Of a stretch of 64,000 nucleotides of DNA, positions 56,348 through 64,000 are shown piece by piece. The stretch's first letter is position 1. Each line of letters starts with the position of its first letter. A program made the translations under genes and the position numbers. This DNA comes from Lepraria neglecta (lineage: Eukaryota > Ascomycota > Lecanoromycetes > Lecanorales > Stereocaulaceae), in contig CM065646.1 of NCBI GenBank assembly GCA_033220425.1, positions 6,207,501 to 6,271,500 on the forward strand, given 5' to 3'. Below the pieces are notes generated by a model that saw only the letters and a list, made by a program, of their open reading frames with translations, was not told the origin of the DNA and searched no databases.

Positions 56348-56650
56348 GCGGTAGGAGACCCGCCTAGTTACCCTGCTGCTCATCGTAGTAGGTACGCAGA
56401 TAATACTTAAGCGTTTGATTTTGGCGTTCTTGATATCCTTATTAATAGTACCCCAGAAGAACTTTCTCCTAGGGAGCTCTATAGTCTTATCAGACCCAAA
56501 ATGTCCCGCTAAGGGGTCGTCATGATAGCGTTTCAATAGCTCATCTCGGACAGCTTCGTCTTCGGGCACATATACAGCGCTATCATATCTTAGAAGACCT
56601 TGCTTATCCTATATCCAAGACCCGGCGTTTACTATACGATAGAATCGCTT
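56348..56650 (-). pseudogene. copy 2 integrase, zinc-binding part
   Basis: The minus frame reads GSWI, DKQGLLRYDSAVYVPEDEAV, RDELLKRYHDDPLAGHFGSD and KTIEL. This is the usual start of a Gypsy integrase (H-x-H half of the HHCC domain), followed by YYDEQQGN and AGLLP. It ends at the Ngaro-2 insertion. Confidence 0.7.
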
Positions 56651-57960
56651 TTAGGCGTATATACCGTTTCGTAAGACGCTATTATACTGGCGACTACACG
56701 TGGAACGAGTTATTTATAACCAATAGTTCCAGTAATAGGATTAAGCTGAACACCAGCTACGTTGCAAGTGGTTTAAGCCGGCATCTCACCTGAGCTCCCC
56801 CGACTTTGGGGTGGAGGTTTCCTAAGCCTCATTACATGACTTGAACGGGTCTTATTAACCGCGGCAAGTATAGATCCTAGCAGTTCAGCTTTTGCCTCTA
56901 CTGCTGGATATTACGTCTACACTGCGTGTATACTATATACCGCATGCGTTACGCCTACTTCTGGAGTATCACCTCCCTCAGGAGTGTCTAGCCTATATAC
57001 CTTCCTGATTGCCTCAAACACAGGGGTGTGAATCCCCGCTATATTAGCCAGCTTCTACTGCAGGGTTAGTAACAAGAGATTCATAGATATATTCGCGCCT
57101 GTGTAATCAGGGCGTCTCGACGGCGCATCGGCTTATCTGCGTCTATATCTTCTAATCTATCGGCTAGATCCACTAATTCTGACCTCTTTTACGGTACTAG
57201 AATAGTTATTAGCACTATTTTGCGTAGTTTGGTCTAAGCTTCATAAGGAAGATACTCCCTTAGTAGAATTTATCTATCGGGGGTAACTAGTCTTCGAGGT
57301 TCTTTCGGTACTAATCGAATCGTTCTAACCAATATACCTTCTTATAGCTTCCCCACGGTTACCGCGGGCTACCGCGTAGCGCTAATATTGCGTATAGGAT
57401 ACGATCCTTATCCGTCTTGAAATAGCGATAAGCCTATTAAAAGACGGTATTACATTCCTCTATCCAATCGTAGTATTCCCGGATAGTCTTCCCCTGATAT
57501 TCGGATAGCTTCGCCGGTCTTATAGATAGGGCCCGATCTTCTTCCTCGTCGGAGGATGCGCTTCGCGTGCGTTTCGAGCCACGAGTACAGCTTATAGAGC
57601 CCGAACTAGGTGGTAGGGTAGGAACTGTAGCTGGCGGGGGGGGGGACTTCTCCCCTTTCCAGGGCCTCGATCTAAGCCAGCGTCTCCTGAAGTTCTTGCT
57701 ACTTCTGTAATTCTTCTAGACGGCGTCTCGCCTATACGGTAACCTCTAGATCTAGAGCGGTACGCTCGAGGGTCTCGATTTGGGCTAGAATAGTATCTAA
57801 TTCGCGTTACTTAACGAGCTCGGTTCGGCGGCGTCGAGCCTGCGCCAGGCGCTCGTCTAGAGTAGGTACTAAATCTATTACTTCCGAGGCATGGCTATCG
57901 TCCCTAGGCGGTTACGGGGGGTTTCCACTACCTTTGCAAACCGCCTATTGACGTTATCTA
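56640..57960 (-). pseudogene. copy 2 gag
   Basis: Same gag as copy 1, with two stretches that copy 1 lacks (about 57 bp near 57055-57115 and about 130 bp near 57195-57335). The N-terminal part has an Arg/Glu-rich region with coiled-coil character near 57840-57660. RIP-type stops occur throughout. Confidence 0.6.
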
Positions 57961-58079
57961 TCCCTACTACCTTCTAAGGTGCCAGACGTTTCACCTCCGT
58001 TCCGGCTGCGAGTTGTACACGTTTACCTTAGTATACTTATTCCGGATCGCTACCCTTTATTAGGCAGGAGAATTAGAAT

Positions 58080-58275
58080 TATAATAGGAACCTGTAGCAA
58101 TATGAAATAACGTATAGTAGTAGGGTTTATACCAAGACTAATTCTTAAGGAATCTAAGAGTGAGGGGGGCGGAACCCCCTATTAAACAATGGGCGCATGG
58201 GACTCGTAGCGCTAACGCATGCCAAGCGTATGGTAATCGCGAGCCAACCAAGACTTTGCTAAGCCTTCCATTACA
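58080..58275 (-). repeat. copy 2 right LTR
   Basis: 196 bp. It shares the AATTCTTAAGGAATCTAAGAG variant with the left LTR of copy 2, not with copy 1, so these two belong together although they are 14 kb apart. Confidence 0.85.
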
Positions 58276-58280
58276 CGTAC

Positions 58281-58735
58281 TAATCGCGGTATATATAACC
58301 GCCCTATATCTAGTAAGGTAGCCTATATTATAATTACTCCTCCCGATAGCGCGAAGGGACGTATTACATAAGATATTCGTATTAAAGTTAAGGGTAGAGG
58401 CCTTATAAGGGTACCTGAATGGTATTTATCCTATATAGCCCTGCAGTATATCCTACCCTTCCCCTATAGGGAATAGAGCTAGTATAATAGTCTGCCGCTG
58501 CGAGGATATAAAAGGCCCCTAGAAGGATATCTCTTCGCTACCCGCAGGTTAAATATAAGGCAGGGAACCACTTAGTACTACGGTATATATCAGGACCCCG
58601 ACCGGCCTAAGTACGGTAACAAGGAGGAAGAGCCGGAAAGAGATAGAGCCGCTCCGAGAGGTTGTAGAGGGTCTACACGTGTTACAAGGAGTTAGATCTA
58701 CCGCTATTAGCTACAGGTAAGCCTATTTTATAGCT
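58281..58735 (+). pseudogene. Helitron protein, segment with LRG..R..E..Y..LQY motif
   Basis: Reads NRGIYNRPISSKVAYIIITP, then DIRIKVKGRGLIRVPEWYLS, YIALQYILPFPYRE and NSLPLRGYKRPLEGYLFATR. This corresponds to the Helitron stretch that normally reads rGGgL.ri.e.hp.Y..L.Y.LLFP.Ge. A GTAAGC after TACAG near 58706 could be an intron start. TAG stops replace Gln codons. Confidence 0.7.
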
Positions 58736-59179
58736 TTCAAACGTCTACTCTTATATTAGTAAAATTACGTTTTCTAGTACTTTATATCTTTATATAGGAT
58801 ATTGCGATCTTCTATTATTTTTCTTCTCAGAAGCGCCGCCCCCCTCCTATACTATCTTAGTAATGCCCCTATAAGCGCTAGATATATAGTGCTTCATAGT
58901 AGTGGCTATAGACGTCGCTATCGATAGTTACGGAAGATACGTATCGGCCGATACAAGTATAGAGAAGAATTTCGTTCTAAATATAATTTATATAGAACTA
59001 TTAATATATTACTCAAAATAGCACGAAAATAATTAGTAACTAGTAAATTAATGTTGTATTTTTTGTATTTTTAGGTTTTCGAAATAAAATTTCTCTGCGG
59101 GGTAGACCTCACAAAATTTAATGTTTTAAAGAATTCTTCTACTAATACTACAATAGCACCGCAAGGGTAGATTTTCTCG
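58736..59179. other. non-coding interval inside the Helitron gene
   Basis: No reading frame with Helitron-like content. It could be a large intron or an unrecognised insertion; the right side ends shortly before a readable GRLLNHFITNTYATIE segment. No terminal repeats or target duplication were found. Confidence 0.4.
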
Positions 59180-61135
59180 ATTACCCTATTCCGGGCGTCT
59201 CCTTAATCACTTTATTACTAATACTTACGCTACTATCGAATAGAATAACCTGAATTAGTATATTAAGTATTAGTATAAAATTCGAGTACTTAGCTATAAA
59301 GGCTTAATCGATCGACTATACGAGGATCTAGATCTAGGGCTTAGCGATCTCGGTAGTAAGGTTACTATTCTGCTATCTAGTATAGCTAGTAGCCCTAGAG
59401 CTATAAAGGCAGATATAGAGGACGTCTTAATAGTAGTACGGTATCGAGGCAATCCTGCCTTCTTTATAACTTTTATATATAATCCGAACTAGGTCGACGT
59501 CCGCCGTTTAATTCAACCCGGTTTATTAACGACGGAGGTTTATAATATACAGGTACGGGTTTTTAATATAAAGCTCAGGGAGCTCCTTAAGGATCTTTTC
59601 GAGATATATATCTTAGGTATCTATATTAGTTATTACTATATGGTTAAATTTTAAAAGCGAGGTCTATCGCACGCCTATATCCTTCTTATTATTCGTGAGG
59701 AGGATAAAATTAGATATATCTCCTAGATCGATAACGCTGTATAGGCCGTTATTCCTGATAAGACGAAGGACCTAGTACTCTATAAATTAGTAACCACTTA
59801 TATAATCTATCGCCGTTACTTAGCCTCTAATATCTACTAGGATAAAGAGAAGAACCAGTACCCTAAGTTCTTCCCTAAGGATATTTATAATAAGTTATCG
59901 TTCGATCCTAAGGGAGTATACCTATATTATCGACGCCCGCATATAGAGCCTACTCCGAAGGGCTATACTAACCAATAGGTTATTCCCTATAACCCCTAGC
60001 TTCTAAAGAAGTATCGTACTTATCTAAATATTGAGATCTGCGCCTCTATTAAGTCTATATTTTACTTATTCAAGTACGTCTATAAGGGTCTAGATGTCAG
60101 GAGAAAGAAGCTCTCTATTTGAGTGTTGAATAATATTAATAATAAGTATAATGATGAGAAATCTATGGAGCAAATTCTATATATAAGTATACGCCAAGCT
60201 AGTGCTAAGATGTACCGCATAGTAGACTAAGATATACGCCCATGAGGTATGTATGTAGAACCATGATACTAGACCAGGTAAATATTTCGGTCAGTCGATT
60301 AATAACGGTACCTTAGGGGAACCCTATACCGCCGGGGCAGTAATAGCTAGAGCCTCTATTAGTTAAGAAGGTTACTAAATTCTATAAAAGTCGGTAGGTA
60401 GGAAGCTCCGAAGCTTGCTAGAAGATCTTTAGGTTTAGTATAGGGGGGATTAAGCCTTATATTAAACGGCTGTAGATTCATCTACCTGAGGAGCAGTAGA
60501 TTAGCGTCGATCTAGATAGGGAGACTACCGAGACTATTCTTAATAAGGACTCATTGCGCAAGATATAGTTAACTAAGTTCTTTAAGATAAATTATCTTGC
60601 TAAGGAAGCCTTAGAGAATAATTAGCCTCTACCGTTTAGAAGAAAAAACGGGTAACTATACCTTCTATATACGAACCCCCTTGACTATCTATATAAAGAA
60701 TTTCCTATATATTTTATATAGGATAAGAGGAAACGGATATAGTTTATTCACGAGAAGGGGGAGGTAATTAGACGTATATATATAATCAGTCCTAAGCAGG
60801 GTGATTTGTACTATTACCGACTCCTTCTTACCTACCGCCGGGGGGTAATATTATTTAAGGATCTGCGGACTATTAATAGCGAGCTTCTAACGTATAAAGT
60901 AGCTTACGTCCGACTCGGATTAGTAGAGAATAATAAGTACTATATAGAGGTACTAGAAGAAGCAAAGACTCTTTACTTACCGGTAGCACTACGAGGTCTT
61001 TTCGTAACTATTCTATTGGAACTATACCCGGAGGATCCCTTAGCGCTTTGGGGGAAATTTAAAGCAAGGTATATATCTGTTTTTATTACTGTAATCGTTG
61101 TTTTATATTTGATTTGCGCCCGTATCGCTATTTAG
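59180..61135 (+). pseudogene. Helitron Rep (HUH) domain and linker
   Basis: Helitron_like_N is readable from about 59200: NTYATIE, YKGLIDRLYEDLDLG, SPRAIKADIED, RYRGNPAFFITFIYNPNQVD. The metal-binding HUH motif appears as LSHAYILLI at about 59664-59690; the second His is Tyr (CAC-to-TAC). The Tyr-containing segment FKYVYKG lies near 60072. The linker to the helicase follows: YIKRLQIHLPEEQ, then YYYRLLLTYRRGVILFKDLR, LGLVENNKYYIEVLEEAK and LRGLFVTILLELYPEDPLAL. These are standard landmarks of RepHel proteins. Many TAG stops; no longer active. Confidence 0.8.
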
Positions 61136-61765
61136 ACCTTTTTGTTGGATATTTAGGGGTCTAACTCGGTTATAAAAGATACTTTTATTTTAGTAATATT
61201 CCTACTGCCGCATATATACCTATTATATCTATTTCCATTTATAAGATACCTAAGACCTATACTAATCAAGTTGAACTACAATTTCTATCCGAGTCGGACC
61301 GTATTTTTTGTCCGAGTCGGACTGTATATTCTAACTATTTTAATAGTATATCGGACGACTGTACCCGCATATTGAATAAGCATTTCGCCTATCGTATAGA
61401 CATCCTCTAGGACTATAAGGACGAACGTACACGAGACCCAGTGTTTCAAGCTGAGCAATATACTCTATATTTGATTTCTGTCTAGTTAGACTACTAGTCT
61501 ACCGTCGAAAGCAGCCTTAGCCTCGAGCTATTTAACCTTCCGCCGGTTATTATTCTATTTAATCTTCTATATAAATCGCGAATTTAGAACTATCTACTCC
61601 GCGAGGAGATATCTTATAATATTATACTAGAAGATATAGAAGTTAAATAGCAGAAGCTTAATACTAACTAACGTCTAGCCGCCGAAAAGATTATAACCGC
61701 TGTAGATAATAATAATAATAACGAATATAGTATAGGCGTACTATTCTCTAAAGTCTTCGGCAATA
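61136..61765 (+). pseudogene. Helitron PIF1-like helicase, start only
   Basis: Readable with TAG as Gln: LFNLPPVIILFNLLYKSRIQ, then REEISYNIILED, LNTNQRLAAEKIITAVDNNN and YSIGVLF. The LN..Q..A...I...V segment is the Q-motif region before Walker A in PIF1-type Helitron helicases. The expected GxGGTGKT loop is not reached: similarity stops at a CT-repeat (about 61770). Confidence 0.65.
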
Positions 61766-62100
61766 GGAGTCTCTCTCTCTCTCTCTAAAGTCTTGGGTAA
61801 TTGGACTCTGCCCCCGCTCCTTTTTTCCCGAATCCGACTTAGGGGCTCAGTCGGGGGAAATCCGACTCAGGGTCAGGCGGGAAATTCGACTGAGCCCCCC
61901 CCGGTAATTAACCCGCCAAGTATTAATCCGACTGAGCCCCCCCCGGCGATCGACCCGCCAAGTATTAATCCGACTGAGCCCCCCTGGCGATCGACCCGCC
62001 AAGCATTAATCCGACTGAACCTCTTACCCCCTACAGGCCATCTATAGATACCACCAATAGGGTAATTAGACTGAACCCCTCTCGACGCGGTTGACGGACC
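61766..62100. repeat. GC-rich tandem repeats after a CT microsatellite
   Basis: A short (CT)n tract near 61770-61790 marks the end of Helitron similarity. Between about 61830 and 62020 there are three to four imperfect units of about 50 bp built around AATCCGACTGAGCCCCCC and CGATCGACCCGCCAAG. The plus frame over them is repetitive (INPTEPP) and is probably not a gene. Confidence 0.7.
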
Positions 62101-62156
62101 GATTATTAATGATCCTGAAACCCCCTCTCGTCCTATCTTCGCGGACGTGTACGCGC

Positions 62157-62250
62157 GCGTTGATATCCGCGTGCGCGTTGATGTCCGCGTGCGCGTTGAT
62201 GTCCGCGTGCGCGTTGATGTCCGCGTGCGCGTTCGCGTCCGCGTCCGCGT
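62157..62250. repeat. 18-bp tandem repeat, about 5 units
   Basis: Units of CGCGTGCGCGTTGATGTC, with the first and last diverged. In the plus frame they encode a repeated S-A-C-A-L-M block; this lies upstream of the likely start of the OrsD-like gene and need not be translated. Confidence 0.8.
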
Positions 62251-62333
62251 GTCTAATAGTCTATCCGGCTATAGATAATAACTGTTTAATAAAGAGAGAT
62301 ACTATTAGGGGAGAGTCTGTCTATCTAATAGAG

Positions 62334-64000
62334 ATGATGCCTGACGGAGTTATCGAATGTTTTGAATACTATACCCCGTTTCGCGTGGTGATTTGTACGC
62401 GCTGTCAAGGCGGTGTTCCTAACCCCGGGCTCAAGGCCCATCTGAAGCGCTTCTATCCGGACCTTCTAGCAAGCCGCCGTCAGGCCGTCTTACAGTATTT
62501 TACTAACGAGGTCTCTCTGGCGCTGAGCGAGGACCTGCTATCCCTGCTCCCGCGATCCCTGGACGCGCCTATCCCCTATATTCCCGTCTTCAAGGACGGA
62601 CTACGATGTCACCGGTGCGATTCGACCACCCCGCGTCCCTATATAGGCCGCTCCGAGGAGAATCTTAGAAGGCACTGCGGGAGCGCTTATAACTATACTA
62701 AGTACTGAGGACGGGGGCGGCCAAGCGTCGCTAGCGTCAGGAACCGAGGATCAGAATCAGATCTATGGCACCGCGATATTCGCTGCTAACGGCTATTCAC
62801 CGCGGGTACCGGCAGCTTCTTCCTAGAAATCATTGAACCTGCTACAACTGCAGCAGCGGCGGCTGCGGCTGCCCACCCTCCAGCTCAGAACCCGCCGGGT
62901 ATCCCCGCGGAGATCGAGATAGGTACCGAGACTGTATACACAGCGAGGATCTAGCAGCGTGTACGAACCTAGCTACAGACGATCGCGACGGCGCAGCAGC
63001 AGCAGGATCATCTAGGTATCCTCGCCCCGGCCGATCGGACTGAGGCGAATCCCTGGCTCCGGATCACGCGGTGGGCCGAATTCCTCAAGGGCTACGAGCT
63101 ACGGAAGATCCTGCCTCTGGTCGACCCCCCTCGACCGACCGAGACGATCCTGCGCGAATTTAGCCAGAGCCTGGATCGGATTATCGAGGAAGCGCGCGCC
63201 TCGGTCCTGACGGAACGGATCAATATCTTCGATCAGACCATGATCAATATGTTTACCGACCATGCAACCAAGGCGGGATGACCGCTAACCACGTAGCTCC
63301 GAGAAGGGACGTACCGGGAGTATAAGAACGTATGGAAGCGCCTGCTGTGCTTCGTATATCGGTGCTTCTTATACCGGACCGCGGATCCTGAAGTCTGGAC
63401 CGCTATTGCCGCCGTCGAGGATCTTGATACTGATAGTATATCGAGAGACGAGGCTAATCCGACCTTTCCGTTTATCCTGACGCGGAATCAGTATACCGGA
63501 CTACGGCGGAGTATCCGCGAGGCCTATACGCTGGTCGGGCTTCAGGGCCGAGAGGGTGTTACCGTAGAAGCGTTGAATGAGCGCCGTTAGAAGCTGGACC
63601 GAGTCCTCGCGCGGCTATATATGGCGCTGCTGGAGCATATCCTGCCCCAGAGTATCTACCAGTCCACCGTTGTCGGGTTCCTAGTAATCCTAGGGATCGA
63701 CGAGAAGCAGGTACGGAGCTCCTCCCTCTCTTCCCTTCTCCTACTAACTAATCTCTACTATTCCCCCTAACCCCCCGGCCCTGCTAATCCAAGCTCGATA
63801 GGGTCGTTTCTACGACGCCTGCAATTATACCCTAACCCTATCTGCCTTTGTTAAAATCACCCAGCTGCTTACTATTCAGGCGAGCGTCTACGCCGAGGAG
63901 GCCGGTAAGGTAGAGTACGCCGCTGATATGCTTCGCGCCTACCGCGCCCGCTGCCTGCTTCGGGACGGCCATACGCCGTTTGGCTGGATTCTCACCTTGC
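62334..64000 (+). pseudogene. OrsD/DUF3505-like gene, 5' part, runs off the edge
   Basis: I take the start as one of two adjacent ATGs at 62334/62337, because family members begin near the first Cys pair. Readable: FEYYTPFRVVICTRCQGGV, LKAHLKRFYPDLLASRR; a second pair GLRCHRCDSTTPRP with RHCGSAYNYTKY; after a TGA, QRLFTAGTGSFFLEI; then EANPWLRITRWAEFLKGYE, SQSLDRIIEEARASV, INIFDQTMINMFTD, YREYKNVWKRLLCFVYR and YQSTVVGFLVILGID. This order matches the fungal OrsD-like family (two C2-type zinc segments, then a long helical protein) that I recall occurring as repeated genes, often near RecQ-type helicases. An intron probably starts at GTACGG near 63711 and ends CCAAG near 63793, with a CTAAC branch. 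Stops at 62706, 62798, 62953, 62970, 63279, 63295 and 63588 fit TGG or CAG mutated to TGA or TAG. GC content is clearly higher than in the Helitron. Confidence 0.6.

Larger units (their letters stand above)
43919..58275 (-). mobile_element. gag-type LTR element, copy 2, with nested Ngaro-2 and Gypsy-2
   Basis: LTRs of 196 bp at 43919-44114 and 58080-58275. CGTAC precedes the left LTR (shared with copy 1) and follows the right one (58276-58280). Without Ngaro-2 the element is about 3.4 kb: gag, then integrase pieces, then a tandem array. It therefore preserves more than copy 1 but still lacks protease, RT, RNase H and the integrase catalytic core. Confidence 0.8.
28347..61765 (+). mobile_element. 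Helitron Rep-helicase region shattered by nested insertions
   Basis: Helitron coding segments, all plus strand, in the right order: 28347-28696, 39424-40365, 41392-41539, 58281-58735, 59180-61135 and 61136-61765. They are separated by Gypsy-3, R4 and the CGTAC-flanked LTR pair. Joining 28696 through one TAGGC to 39424, or 41539 through one CGTAC to 58281, keeps the frame. The Rep domain with mutated HUH motif and the start of a PIF1-type helicase are present. The 3' part, from the helicase Walker A region on, is missing, and neither Helitron terminus (5' TC, 3' hairpin plus CTRR) was found. Confidence 0.75.

Noticed and set aside
61793-62047. 84-codon proline-rich plus frame
   Set aside because: Translation of roughly 50-bp tandem repeats; a non-ATG or accidental frame with no conserved domain.
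62091-62333. Repeat-encoded S-A-C-A-L-M region as the N-terminus of the OrsD-like protein
   Set aside because: The upstream start is a TTG, the region is an 18-bp DNA repeat, and family members begin close to the first Cys pair; a start at 62334 fits better.

Overview
The window looks like filamentous ascomycete (Pezizomycotina) DNA. The evidence is short GT..AG introns with CTAAC-like branch sites, Kozak-type starts, fungal gene families, and heavy CpA-to-TpA mutation of repeats with the signature of repeat-induced point mutation (RIP). Only two genes look intact: an ankyrin-repeat protein (9026-9985, minus) and a secreted alpha/beta hydrolase (11063-12262, plus). Most of the rest is transposon inside transposon. 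Many reported open frames are chance frames or begin at TTG/GTG, which are not fungal starts.

Layout. 1-4480: RIP-degraded repeat DNA. 4750-9020 (minus): two broken host-type genes, an ankyrin-repeat protein and a Ser/Thr- and Cys-rich secreted protein, with several lesions of the CAG/CAA-to-stop type. 9026-12262: the two intact genes. 12594-25194: a Tc1/IS630-type DNA transposon with TA target duplication whose two ends are both copies of its 5' end. Inside it lies Gypsy-1 (13265-24628, 418-bp LTRs, target duplication TGTGG). Inside Gypsy-1 lie a Ngaro-type tyrosine-recombinase retrotransposon (13885-18453) and a 203-bp solo LTR (18972-19174). 25534-25975: a 5'-truncated yellow/major-royal-jelly-like fragment. 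26215-28346: three copies of an unclassified non-autonomous repeat (family R), two of them forming a long inverted repeat.

28347-61765: a Helitron Rep-helicase gene read on the plus strand, broken into pieces by later insertions. These are Gypsy-3 (28702-39418, target duplication TAGGC, itself holding a MULE with 10-bp duplication and a solo Ngaro repeat), a fourth R copy, and two head-to-tail gag-type LTR elements separated and flanked by three copies of CGTAC (41540-58280). The second of these holds Ngaro-2, which in turn holds Gypsy-2 (48863-55271, duplication CTATC). Removing Gypsy-3 or the CGTAC pair together with one target duplication rejoins the Helitron frame. 61766-62330: GC-rich tandem repeats. 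62334-64000: a RIP-damaged OrsD/DUF3505-like gene running off the edge.

Most notable: (i) Gypsy-1 and Gypsy-2 carry, just inside the 3' LTR, an antisense gene with a canonical Zn2Cys6 cysteine pattern that overlaps the end of pol tail to tail; (ii) Ngaro elements have textbook split direct repeats of exactly 383 bp and rejoin host reading frames with no target duplication; (iii) the LTR pair of Gypsy-2 gives a clean internal record of CpA-only RIP. No rRNA, tRNA or CRISPR array was recognised.
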